Assembly: GCF_001661345.1 (NCBI RefSeq)
Contig: NW_017962913.1
Location: 997,428-1,061,427 of the forward strand
Direction of reading: 5' to 3'
DNA: 64,000 nucleotides
DNA from: Ascoidea rubescens DSM 1968
Lineage: Eukaryota; Ascomycota; Saccharomycetes; Ascoideales; Ascoideaceae
The notes beneath the pieces are model-generated. The model had not been told where the DNA came from, ran no database searches, and saw nothing but the letters and a program-made list of their open reading frames with translations. Shown piece after piece: positions 1 to 9,492 of this stretch (position 1 is its first letter; each line of letters begins with the position of its first letter). The translations under genes and the position numbers were made by a program.

Positions 1-542
1 GACAACATCACAATCGTATGATCTAACGACGATTTCACATCTTTTATTCTCACTTCTCCTCTCCAATTCTTCTCATTTAAAACTCCATCAATATCAACTC
101 TTCTAACCGCCGATACATCTTTCTCTTCCTTCTCTTTCTTCATGCTTTCTCTAATCTCTCTTCCTAACCCCAACTCGCCATTCAATCCCTCCCCACAACT
201 GTAAATCTCATTATTCTCATTCACCAAAATAGAAAAATTCCATCCACACGACCCATTCACCCATTTAATCCCATTCACAAATGGTATCCTACGAAAGCTT
301 TTAACCTGTAATTCATCGCAATAACCACATTGTCCAAATTCATTCAATCCACTGCTATACATCTCCCCATTCTCAAACAATACCAACGTATGATTCCCTC
401 CTCCTATTATCTTAACTGGCCTGTTACTCAACACACTCTCTTCATCAAAATAACTTATCGACAATTTATTCAAATCAATGTCTGTCTTATTTCCCAACTG
501 GAAATTCCCATTAGATCCACAACTATACACACTATACTTCAT
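1..542 (-). CDS. ATS1: ATS1/KTI13-like RCC1-repeat protein, N-terminal part (runs off the window)
   Basis: The reverse strand is open from the ATG at 540-542 to the window edge and starts MKYSVYSCGSNGNFQLGN. RCC1-type repeats follow: GGGNHTLVLFENGEMYSSG, then SCGWNFSILVNENNEIYSCG, and SLDHTIV close to the edge. The opening resembles yeast Ats1 (MSCVYAFGSNGQRQLG). Ats1/Kti13 is a small beta-propeller protein that pairs with Kti11 and supports Elongator-dependent tRNA wobble-uridine modification and diphthamide synthesis. About 180 residues are visible and the C-terminal half lies outside the window. It is divergent to SPP382 with about 228 bases between the starts. Another RCC1-like protein is possible, but the very short N-terminus before the first repeat favours Ats1. 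Confidence 0.75.
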   Translation of the reverse strand, partial: MKYSVYSCGSNGNFQLGNKTDIDLNKLSISYFDEESVLSNRPVKIIGGGNHTLVLFENGEMYSSGLNEFGQCGYCDELQVKSFRRIPFVNGIKWVNGSCGWNFSILVNENNEIYSCGEGLNGELGLGREIRESMKKEKEEKDVSAVRRVDIDGVLNEKNWRGEVRIKDVKSSLDHTIVML

Positions 543-770
543 TTTAATCAAAAATTACTCAAAATTACTCAAAATTCCTCTCAATCAACATTCAATCATC
601 CAGCAATTAACATATAAGCGTTTAAATATCCATCATCATCCAACACACACAATCCGCTCAACACCTTCCATCCTACACTCATGATTTTTCTTTTCTAAAT
701 CAACCGCTTTTTGAATATCAAAATGACTATCTAATAATGTTCAATGATGATCAATCATGAATAATGAATA

Positions 771-3719
771 ATGAAGAATATTGCATTTTTCAAATCAGAA
801 AACAATAACAATGAAGATAAAAATATTCATCAAGACAACAAATTTCAAACCGAAAAGCCTCTGAATCAGGAAACGACTGATCAATTCTTTTTTCCAAGAA
901 AGAGAAAATTTGATTCCATGTATAATGTCCATCAACATGACGACTATAGTGATCTTGAGAACGACGATTCAATGAAAAACAATGCCCAAAACGTTAAAAC
1001 TTCTTCAGCATTTCAAAACCTAACAAGTTTTGCAAAGCACTCATCAGATATTGATCATCTTGAAACCAAATCAATTTTCAATTTTATGAAGTTTGATAAA
1101 TCAACCAACAAAACAGAGAAATTATCAAATCATGCTTTTCTTTTTTCTTCGGATTTACAAGATAATAATACTGAAAATAATTATAATCATTATTGCAATA
1201 TAAAAAACAATAACATTGATAACGACCATAGTGGTCTTTATAAAAATGAAACACTGAAATCAGAAATTGATTTAGATCATGATTGTTTAATTGAGCCTGA
1301 ATCAAACAATAACTCAAAGGATATCTCAAAAGATACCGAAATGGAGACTGTAAATAATAAAAAAATTGAGAATCTGCCTAAAAAGAAAATTTTTACCAGC
1401 TTCAACAATTTTAACAGTTTCAACAATTTCAATCATTCAGAATTTTCTAATAATAAAACCAATACTAAATATGGTATTGGTTCAATTCTTTTGAAAAAAA
1501 TGGGCTATATCGAAGGCCAGGGTTTGGGGAAGGATGGCTCAGGTATTATTAATCCCATAGAAACTCAACTAAGACCATCTGGTCTAGGTGTTGGAGGTGT
1601 TAAGGAAAAAGTCAACAAAAATAAAAGTCATCCTAGTGATCTTGATCTTGATTATGAAAATGAAAAATTAAATGATCTTATTAAAAAAGTAAATAAAAAG
1701 GATTTATCCCAATTAATTAAAGAATTGAAATCCATGAATTTAAAAATTCCCGATTCCATGACAGAAATATCAAAACAATTGGCGCTAAAAGAACAAAAAA
1801 GAAAACTAAATAATCAGGTTTTGATTCAATTTGAACAGAAAAACTTATCCAATGCCGATGTTGAATCGTTGGAAAAAAGTTTGCAGAAAATAAATTTGAG
1901 CTGGTCTTCTATTCAATCAAAGGAAAAATTACTAGACTTTGATATATCCAAAAACTTGAAAGAAAAAACCTCAATTTTATTAATGAAAAATTCTATACTT
2001 AAGATTACAAAATATATCGAGGACATCAATCGAGATATGGAAAGTGATTCCTTAATTGATAAATTAAATAAATCAAATACTGCAATTACAGGCATAATAT
2101 CGGAATACTCAGGATCGCTCAAAGCTCTCAATAGTGCAAATCATAACTTATTTGATGAATTAAATATAAAAGAGCTAATATTATCAATTTGGGAACCACT
2201 CTTGTTAGAAATGCTAAAAGAGTACTGGAATGATGATGACAATGAAAATTTCTATATTGATGATGAATCGTCACTTCTTTTCATTAAAGCTCAAGTGTTA
2301 ACATGGAAAAATATACTAGAACCATTTTTTATTCTTAACAATAAAGAAAACCACCTATACCATTCCATAAACTTTAATAAGTTGAATTTCTTTGAAAATT
2401 TTATTGCCAAAAATCTATATAATAAGATCAAAGAATTTATAGAACTGAATTGGGATATCAACAGTTATAACATGCTAATTTTATCATTTTTGATGGAGAT
2501 TAAAGAAATAATACCGAATCAAATTTATAATTATATTCTAGAAAATCAGATTAAAGAAAAGATAATTGAAAAAATTGATATATGGGAACCCAGTTATGAC
2601 TTCAGCCTGAAAGAAGACCTGGAAAGCTTAAATGCACCACATTTGTGGTTATTTGATTGGTTTCATTATTTAAGTGAAGGAAAAGAAAAAAATTTAAAAC
2701 TAATTAGCCTTTTGACAGAACATGTTTACAAAAAATATTTTAAGTTTTTTCTTTTTTTCAATTTCAATAATTTGTATAAAAAAGTATTGGAGTTTGAACC
2801 AAAAACTGGAGATTTTAAATCAGAATTTTTTATCAATATACAAGGGTTTTATAAATGGGCAGACCATTTTAGTAAAGAAAAGTGCCTGAAATTATTTAAT
2901 TCATCATTCTTTCCAACTTTTATAAAATTTTTTATGGCTGTGTTTAATGACAGTGAGATTGAAAATAAAGATGGGGCATATTATCAAGCACCATTTCAAA
3001 TATTATATGGTTTCAGCAAGTATTTTTCATTAATTGATGAAAGTTTCCCTGAAAAATGTGAAATTATTATAAATAGTATTTTTTTTAAAATTTATTTTTT
3101 CCCTACGTTGAAAATTAGGTTGGAAAGTTTTGGAAACAATAAGAAAAATCCCACATTATCTCAATGGTTTGAAAGTTGGATTGTTTATTTTAACAGTTTT
3201 TATTCTTGTCTTAAAACAAAAAAAAACCATGCTTTGGATTACGATTATTATGATGAAATACCCGATTCAACCAAGAGAAATTTTGAGATTGGTTTGGACC
3301 TAATCAACAACTATATTGACCACAATACTACCTCTCTATTTAAATCTAATCTAACAGATAAATTATCTACAGAAACTATTATTAAATTAATAAAAGATGC
3401 AAACAGAAATTCCCAACATAAGCCAAAACCTATCGATGCTAGATCTGTGCCAATTATGAATTTGATGACTACTTTTAAAGACATAGTGGAAGAGTACTGC
3501 TCATCTCATGGTTTGTTTTTTTCTCTGCAAAAAATGATTACTGTTGATGAATATCCTATTTATATTATAACCAGAGATTTTGATGGCAAAAAAGGGAGAC
3601 CTTGTTATATATTTGAAGATGTGCTTTATATTAAAAAGGGTATTTTAGATGACGATGTGGTGTATAATACAGATAGTTTTGAGCCAATAAGTCTAGATGA
3701 GTTAATGAATGTGATTTAA
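771..3719 (+). CDS. SPP382: Spliceosome disassembly factor Spp382/Ntr1 (G-patch, TFIP11 family)
   Basis: 982 residues. A Lys- and Asn-rich acidic N-terminus precedes a G-patch at about residues 232-280, with KYGIGSILLKKMGYIEGQGLG and the conserved glycines. This domain recruits and activates a DEAH helicase. A long helical region typical of TFIP11/Ntr1 follows, including IWEPLLLEMLKEYW and IPNQIYNYIL, and the folded C-terminus contains ARSVPIMNLMTTFKD. In yeast, Spp382/Ntr1 works with Ntr2 and Prp43 to release the intron lariat and take apart the spliceosome in the nucleus. The protein is longer than the 708-residue S. cerevisiae one, mainly through the low-complexity N-terminus. The start is the first in-frame ATG. 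Its stop lies only 14 bases from the end of convergent DBP8. Confidence 0.88.
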   Translation: MKNIAFFKSENNNNEDKNIHQDNKFQTEKPLNQETTDQFFFPRKRKFDSMYNVHQHDDYSDLENDDSMKNNAQNVKTSSAFQNLTSFAKHSSDIDHLETKSIFNFMKFDKSTNKTEKLSNHAFLFSSDLQDNNTENNYNHYCNIKNNNIDNDHSGLYKNETLKSEIDLDHDCLIEPESNNNSKDISKDTEMETVNNKKIENLPKKKIFTSFNNFNSFNNFNHSEFSNNKTNTKYGIGSILLKKMGYIEGQGLGKDGSGIINPIETQLRPSGLGVGGVKEKVNKNKSHPSDLDLDYENEKLNDLIKKVNKKDLSQLIKELKSMNLKIPDSMTEISKQLALKEQKRKLNNQVLIQFEQKNLSNADVESLEKSLQKINLSWSSIQSKEKLLDFDISKNLKEKTSILLMKNSILKITKYIEDINRDMESDSLIDKLNKSNTAITGIISEYSGSLKALNSANHNLFDELNIKELILSIWEPLLLEMLKEYWNDDDNENFYIDDESSLLFIKAQVLTWKNILEPFFILNNKENHLYHSINFNKLNFFENFIAKNLYNKIKEFIELNWDINSYNMLILSFLMEIKEIIPNQIYNYILENQIKEKIIEKIDIWEPSYDFSLKEDLESLNAPHLWLFDWFHYLSEGKEKNLKLISLLTEHVYKKYFKFFLFFNFNNLYKKVLEFEPKTGDFKSEFFINIQGFYKWADHFSKEKCLKLFNSSFFPTFIKFFMAVFNDSEIENKDGAYYQAPFQILYGFSKYFSLIDESFPEKCEIIINSIFFKIYFFPTLKIRLESFGNNKKNPTLSQWFESWIVYFNSFYSCLKTKKNHALDYDYYDEIPDSTKRNFEIGLDLINNYIDHNTTSLFKSNLTDKLSTETIIKLIKDANRNSQHKPKPIDARSVPIMNLMTTFKDIVEEYCSSHGLFFSLQKMITVDEYPIYIITRDFDGKKGRPCYIFEDVLYIKKGILDDDVVYNTDSFEPISLDELMNVI

Positions 3720-3733
3720 TGTATTGTAAAAAG

Positions 3734-5080
3734 CTAGGATCTCTTTGATTTTTTTGATCTTTTAGTCTTTTTAAAAGTTTTAGAAGTTTTAGATTTCAAA
3801 TTCAATTCATGCTTATATTTGTTTATTCTTTTTTTTTCTCCAAAATTTTCATTTTCCATATCCAAAATACATTCTCTTTTTGCTCTAGTAGTTTTGTTTA
3901 AACTTGATTGGATAACAGAATCATCAGTCACAGTTTTGGTTATAGTCATCTTTTTATTGACTTTGGACTCAATAGAAATAATTCTTTGAATATCGTTTGG
4001 TGCTATCATACTTATGCTATCACCCTTTCTACCAGCTCTTGCAGTTCTCCCTACTCTATGTATGAAATCATCAGGATCTGCTGGAATATCATAATTCACT
4101 ACCAACTCCACAGTTGGAATATCTAAACCTCTTGAAGCAACATCTGTAGCAATCAATATTCTGGCAGCACCAGCTTTGAATCTGTGCAATGAGTTTACTC
4201 TTTCTGATTGAGGCATTTCTGAATGTAGGGATACTACTGTTAGCTCCAAGAGTCTCAAAATTCGTCGCAATATTTCAGCTGTTCGTGTTCGATTGACGAA
4301 AATGATTGCAGATTTTTCTAAATAGTTCTCATTTACCAATAGGTTATGCAAGTAAGCTTCTTTAAGACCATCAGAAGGAACAAGAAAATAATACATGGAC
4401 AAAGAAGGAGGGATTCGCACTTTATCCAAGGATTCCACTTCATGAACAAATATTTGTTTCTTATTTTTGGAGATTGGTCGATCTTTTAGAGCCTTGACAG
4501 CATCAGTGACTGTAGCAGTAAACAATAGAGTTTGCCTTTTATCAGATGAAGGCAATATACTAAAACATTTTTCCAAATCGTCGCCAAAACTATTGCTTAA
4601 TAATCTATCAGCTTCATCTAACACTAAATATTTGACTCTCCTTAGGCCACAAATTGTATCATCACCACTGTTTGTAATATGGTCAGCTAACCTACCTGGT
4701 GTTGCAATCACAAAATGGGGTTTGTTTTGAAGTTCCAAGGCTTGTTTAACAATATCTTCACCGCCAACGATAACTGATACTCTGATATTCATGGAAGCAC
4801 CCAACGCAGTGAATTGTTCAGCAATTTGTAAAGCCAATTCTCTTGTTGGTGTTAAAACAACACCGTAAATTGCACTTGGGTCCTCAGACCAAGTGCTTAA
4901 TATTGGAGCAGCAAATGCAATTGTTTTGCCAGAACCAGTTTTAGCACCTCCAATACAATCATAGTTTTGTAGGATTTTGGGAATACAGGCTTTTTGAATA
5001 TCGGTTGGAGTGGTAATTTTCATAGCCAGCAATGACTCTGATAACCAATTTGCAACGCCCAACTGTTTGAATTTTGACAT
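3734..5080 (-). CDS. DBP8: DEAD-box RNA helicase Dbp8, ribosome biogenesis
   Basis: 448 residues, close to the usual length of about 430. All helicase motifs are visible: Q motif around IQKACIPKIL, Walker A AKTGSGKT (46-53), PTRELALQIAEQF, TPGRLADH, DEAD in VLDEADRLL, TATVT for motif III, ATDVASRGLDIP, and HRVGRTARAGR for motif VI. A Lys-rich tail follows (SKTFKKTKRSKKSKRS). The opening FKQLGVANWLSESLLAMKI and the IGGAKTGSGKT block are characteristic of Dbp8 rather than Rrp3 or other relatives. In yeast, Dbp8 acts with Esf2 in the nucleolus in 18S rRNA processing for the 40S subunit. It is convergent with SPP382, and its promoter lies in 5081-5300. Confidence 0.93.
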   Translation of the reverse strand: MSKFKQLGVANWLSESLLAMKITTPTDIQKACIPKILQNYDCIGGAKTGSGKTIAFAAPILSTWSEDPSAIYGVVLTPTRELALQIAEQFTALGASMNIRVSVIVGGEDIVKQALELQNKPHFVIATPGRLADHITNSGDDTICGLRRVKYLVLDEADRLLSNSFGDDLEKCFSILPSSDKRQTLLFTATVTDAVKALKDRPISKNKKQIFVHEVESLDKVRIPPSLSMYYFLVPSDGLKEAYLHNLLVNENYLEKSAIIFVNRTRTAEILRRILRLLELTVVSLHSEMPQSERVNSLHRFKAGAARILIATDVASRGLDIPTVELVVNYDIPADPDDFIHRVGRTARAGRKGDSISMIAPNDIQRIISIESKVNKKMTITKTVTDDSVIQSSLNKTTRAKRECILDMENENFGEKKRINKYKHELNLKSKTSKTFKKTKRSKKSKRS

Positions 5081-6219
5081 CTTTGAATCGCTGAATTGTA
5101 ATATTTGAAAAGATCGGTTTTAAAGATAAAAATCAAAACATCAAAACATCAAATTCTTCTCTTTGAATTTAGGTCCAATTTTTGATTTATGAAAAAAAAA
5201 TTTAAACCTTATTTCCATGTGATTTCAATATAATTTTTTGAATTTTATTTGAATGTATAAGATAAAAAGAAGTTTAGAAATAGAGAAGTTATTTGAGTTG
5301 TGGAATAACAGCAGATCTGTTTGGAATTAGGTTTGGGTTTGAAACAGTGCTTCTTCTGCTTTGTCTACTTGGTCTGCTTCATCTGGTTCTGCTGCTTTTG
5401 CTTTTTCTCTCCTCTTCTTTTCCTACTTCCTCTTCTCTTTCCTCTTCTTTTCTTTCTTCTGCTGTTCCACGGCCATCTGTTGGGTTCCGCGGAATACACT
5501 CCGGATTCTCAAAGAGGCAGCCTCATGTTATTTCCAAATGCAGTAGCGTGTGATAGTTGGTTATTGAATCGTGAGATCCGGTCACTTTACAACATAAAAT
5601 ACCGAAATAGGCGAGTGGCCCAATAAGGCAGTTTGTAGGAAATTATCTCTATGAAAGGCCTAGGTCACGACAGACATCCAACATCACGCACTTTTAGAAT
5701 CATTTATACAATTAGTTTCAGTTTTTAAATTGTTTTTACTTTCCCTACCCAACTACATCACTCATGATAATTTGATATAGATATCTGAGAAAGATAAAAA
5801 TCAGTGGACATTAGACATCAGAAACCAAAAAAAAGTGATAAATAAGAGTGAATAAAACAGACAAAATTTTATTCTTAGGCGAAATACTTCAAATTTGAAC
5901 AAGAATTGAACAAGAAATTCAATACAATGTTTATTAATTGTTGGGCTGAATAAAAAAATTTATAGAAGGAATATCATTAAAAACTAGTTTGAATATTGAA
6001 GAAAACACCACTATTATACTATTATATAAGAATTAAGAAAAAGGTTATCCAAATTAACCATACATTAAAGACAAAGGCTAGAGAAACTAAAAAAAAAAGA
6101 AAAAAAAAGAAATAAGAACTAAATAGAAAGAAAATAAGAACAAATTATAACTGTTTTAAATTTTCGGAAAAAAGAGTCGTTACAGAGATCATTATGAAAT
6201 AAAAAATAACACGCCAAGT
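5081..6219. other. 1.1-kb intergenic region with a GC-richer core
   Basis: This stretch lies between the DBP8 start and the 3' end of the Ada/AraC regulator. Its outer parts are AT-rich. The core, about 5330-5700, is clearly richer in G and C and includes a pyrimidine-rich plus strand at about 5400-5465. I found no tRNA or rRNA signature. On the minus strand, 5327-5476 shows a Lys/Glu-rich reading frame interrupted by one TAG (see findings). Otherwise I see only the DBP8 promoter and the regulator's 3' flank. Confidence 0.5.
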
Positions 6220-8658
6220 TTAATTAGGGGTGTTATCTGGATTTGTTCGAAAGTAGATATCAGCCAAATCATCATTATTTTCACTATTATTGTTGGAATT
6301 TTCAGACTGACTGTTATTACCAATATCGTTGATTAAAGGACTTTGAATATATTCGTTATCAAGATCGAAATTAAGCTCATTTAAGGATAAGTTTAAGCTC
6401 ATCAAGTCATCAATATGTAAATTGGAGGAAATTGAATCAATATTATTATCATTATTATTATTATCGTCATTGTTATCATTATTGTTATTGTTATTATTAT
6501 TGGTTGGAAAACCGTTTGAAAAGCCATTTGGAAAACCATTTGAAAAGCCATTTGGAAAACCATTTGGAAGGGTATTTGGGAAATGAGATGGCAGAGTATT
6601 AATATCTTGAATATTGGCAAAATCAGGATTATTCAAGTTTAATGGAAATTCTGAATTTGGGTTTGATAGGCCATTTGGATTTGTAAAATCGTTAAGGTTG
6701 TCAAAGATATTGGTATTAAACAAATTTGGATACTGTATTGATTTAACAAAAGCGTTATTATTAGCGTTATTATTATTATTATTATTATTATTGTTATTAT
6801 TATGAGCAATATTTTGGTTGTCATGAAAATTGATATTATTAATATTATTTATATTGTTGATACTATCAACATTATTAATAACTGGGAGTTGTGAGTTGAT
6901 GATGCTGTTTTTCCTTTCAGGATTGTTAAAAAAATCATCATTGATGCCGCCTAATTCAGTTTTAGCATCAATATATGCATTACTGAAAGAGCTCAAGTTT
7001 AAGACATCGGTATCTTCAAAATCGAGAGATAAATCAGTGGCTAACTGGGTATGAGTGAGAAGGTTATCGGGCAAAATAAATTGGTTAATGTGCGAGTCAT
7101 TTAACATGCTACCTGTATAGCTAGTTGCTGGGCTATTTTCAAAGGTTGTGTTTGCGCCGCTGTCGTTTGAAATGAATAAAGGAGTTGAAAATTCTGAGTT
7201 GAGGTTATGATTTGGAGTGTATTGGTAGTGATTTTGATCATGATTTTTTTGTTGATTATTTTGAGAGTTCTGAATGGTATCACTAATATTAGTGTTGTTA
7301 CTGCTGTTGCTGTTATTCCGGCTATGCTGAATTGTATTGATACGATTGATGGCAGGGCCAATTGAAATGGTTGAAGTTCTTCTTGAGTTTGATTGGGGTT
7401 TAGAAACTCTGTGGTGATTGAGTCTTGAGGGAATTGTAGGTGAAGTTCTTGACGAATTGGATTTGATAGCAGGAATGTTATTTGTATTTGTATTTGTATT
7501 TGTATTTGTATTTGTATTTGTATTTATATTTATATTTGTATTTGTATTTGTATTTGTATTTAAAGATAGCATAGGACTATTGTTGATTGAAGGCTGAATA
7601 AATTTATCGATTGGAATGGCTTTTTCGTTAGAATTTGTGCGATAGTATTTGACAAAAGCTAGACATTTATCACCATAGGCCTTTGGAGTTGTTCTGCAAG
7701 TTGATTTGAAAACTCTATGAAAATGCCATGCAGATAATCTGGCTTTGTAAGCCAATTCTTTGAAGCCCATGATTCCACCTCTTCTTTTTTTTTTTGGTGG
7801 TCTTGGAGTTTCCTCTTCGGTTGAGATAATATTAGCGTTAAGATTATGATTTTGATTGGCGTTAATATCGTTGCTAACGTTGTTGTTAACGTTGTCGTTA
7901 GAGTTAGTCTTAGTGTGGGCGTCAGTATCAGCAGTGTTAGGTAGGAAATCAGGATCAGAGTCATTTTCGCTGTCATCGTCATTACTTTCACCAGTATTAT
8001 CATCACTTTTATTATCATTTTTATCATCGTGATTGGGTTTAGAATTGTTTGGTGTTGCGGTAATGTTTGGTTCTGGATTGTTCAAGAGAAATAGTTTTTT
8101 GTATTTAGGATCAGTAATGGTAGCATAGTTGTTATAATTTTCAGGCATTTTTTTCTCATAGACCAAGTTAACAGCGGCGGCAGCAATGTGGCAACAGGCC
8201 AATTGGACCAATTTGATGTTTGTAATGGTGCTTGAGTTTTCGTTGTTGTGGCCATGGTTTCTGCGAGAAGGTTCGTTGGAGTTTAGAGCTTTTAAATGGG
8301 ACAAAGCAGGGTTGAACTTGACTTGATTATTGACAAAATTGACGCAGTGGAAGATGATTTTCCTTTCCCTGGAGGAAGTAAGCATATCGCATGGATTGCA
8401 GTATTCGCAAGGGTGGTAGCCATTATTTAAGCCTTCTTGGTAGGTATCAAAGATATCGATCTGGTCTCTTTCAGTAGCGCGAAAGAATGCCTCGCAATCT
8501 GGACGACAGAGTGTATGATTGTGTGTTTTATGGCCAATGAAAAATTCACCTATGGTTAGAGGATCAGTGCCCAGGTATGCTTGCCATTTTTCGTCGTCGG
8601 TTTTGTAATTGTGAATGTCCACCATTGAGTTGACAACTTGATTTAAGGCTGATTCCAT
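6220..8658 (-). CDS. Ada-type zinc domain plus AraC-type HTH transcription regulator, Asn-rich
   Basis: 812 residues. The N-terminus carries an Ada-like zinc-binding domain: CRPDC at 51-55 and HPCEYCNPC at 83-90 give the four-cysteine CxxxC...CxxC layout seen in E. coli Ada. At about residues 295-345 lies a second Ada-like element, an AraC helix-turn-helix (KELAYKARLSAWHFHRVFKS followed by TTPKAYGDKC). A basic PPKKKRR patch, a likely nuclear localisation signal, precedes it. The rest is low complexity: an Asp/Asn-acidic stretch, a (TN)n run, poly-Asn and a tandem NGFP/NGFS block. There is no alkylguanine methyltransferase domain with its PCHRV motif, so a direct O6-methylguanine repair role is unlikely. 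It probably acts as a nuclear sequence-specific regulator with an Asn-rich activation region. Target genes are unknown. The upstream region is exceptionally long. Confidence 0.8.
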   Translation of the reverse strand: MESALNQVVNSMVDIHNYKTDDEKWQAYLGTDPLTIGEFFIGHKTHNHTLCRPDCEAFFRATERDQIDIFDTYQEGLNNGYHPCEYCNPCDMLTSSRERKIIFHCVNFVNNQVKFNPALSHLKALNSNEPSRRNHGHNNENSSTITNIKLVQLACCHIAAAAVNLVYEKKMPENYNNYATITDPKYKKLFLLNNPEPNITATPNNSKPNHDDKNDNKSDDNTGESNDDDSENDSDPDFLPNTADTDAHTKTNSNDNVNNNVSNDINANQNHNLNANIISTEEETPRPPKKKRRGGIMGFKELAYKARLSAWHFHRVFKSTCRTTPKAYGDKCLAFVKYYRTNSNEKAIPIDKFIQPSINNSPMLSLNTNTNTNTNININTNTNTNTNTNTNTNNIPAIKSNSSRTSPTIPSRLNHHRVSKPQSNSRRTSTISIGPAINRINTIQHSRNNSNSSNNTNISDTIQNSQNNQQKNHDQNHYQYTPNHNLNSEFSTPLFISNDSGANTTFENSPATSYTGSMLNDSHINQFILPDNLLTHTQLATDLSLDFEDTDVLNLSSFSNAYIDAKTELGGINDDFFNNPERKNSIINSQLPVINNVDSINNINNINNINFHDNQNIAHNNNNNNNNNNNNANNNAFVKSIQYPNLFNTNIFDNLNDFTNPNGLSNPNSEFPLNLNNPDFANIQDINTLPSHFPNTLPNGFPNGFSNGFPNGFSNGFPTNNNNNNNNDNNDDNNNNDNNIDSISSNLHIDDLMSLNLSLNELNFDLDNEYIQSPLINDIGNNSQSENSNNNSENNDDLADIYFRTNPDNTPN
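6502..6572 (-). repeat. In-frame 12-bp tandem repeat coding NGFP/NGFS
   Basis: Inside the Ada/AraC regulator gene, about six near-identical 12-bp units encode alternating NGFP and NGFS, with a 24-bp higher-order alternation. The array abuts an Asn-coding trinucleotide run. Confidence 0.85.
7480..7561 (-). repeat. Hexanucleotide microsatellite (ATTTGT)n coding (TN)n
   Basis: About 13 copies of ATTTGT on the plus strand, with two ATTTAT variants, are read on the minus strand as a Thr-Asn run interrupted by Ile-Asn. It lies within the regulator's low-complexity region, and length variation would keep the frame. Confidence 0.9.
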
Positions 8659-9478
8659 GTTGAAGGTAGAGAGCTACTTTGCTTTAATTGTTTATAGTTT
8701 AACAGTAGTTTTTGTATTTGCTAGGGAAGACTATTGCTACTATATGGCTGTCTTTTTCTTTGCTGTTTGATTGTTATTGGGGTCAATAAACAACAATTGG
8801 TAGGATGTGATTCAGCTTTATTTTTTCTTATGGCTGTTAAGTTAGTGTGACGGGTATTATTAATGTGGCTGTAGAGATAAATGACGATGATCTATACTTG
8901 AGAATAAAAAGTAGCAGAGCAAAAATAAAGTAAAAGAAGGAGAAAATGTTTCTAATTTATAAGCAACCTGCAGATAGGCTCAAGCCAGAGAAATAGGAAA
9001 AAAACCAAGTATATCAAAGTGATCAAGTCCTAAACAACAAGATTGAAGGAGAGCAAAGTGTATAATATTGAATTAATCAAGCTAATTATCCACTAATTGC
9101 AGAGCTTTCGACACTAATAAAGCATGGTCGAAAAGAAAACGAGCGGAAGAGAAATAAGATTGACAGACAAAGAGAAATAAGATTTCAGAGCGAGGGGACC
9201 GACATGCAAGTCTGGAAAGACTACAAAGAAGACGAGCCAAAAGAAGTTGGCACAGATGCTGGACAAAAAGCGAGGCACCGTCCCAACTCTATGTGCAAAT
9301 GGGCGCGGCAGGCTTCTTCGGAGATAAATGGATGCGCTTTTCCCTCTGCTTGCGGGCTGAGCGACGGAAGAGACGTCAAACAAGGCCCGCTGGTTGCGTA
9401 TTGGCTTTTCAAAAAATGACTGAAGGTTAACTCTGTTTTGATAGGTGTGATGTGATTGGCTGGTGCCGTCAGTTACAG

Positions 9479-9492
9479 CTGTTCTAGAACAG
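9479..9492. promoter_or_regulatory. 14-bp perfect palindrome with heat-shock-element core
   Basis: CTGTTCTAGAACAG is a perfect palindrome containing TTCnnGAA, the core arrangement bound by Hsf1. It lies about 0.8 kb upstream of the regulator start at 8658. A functional element usually needs a third unit. A nearby AGAAA follows, but the match is weak. Confidence 0.3.
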
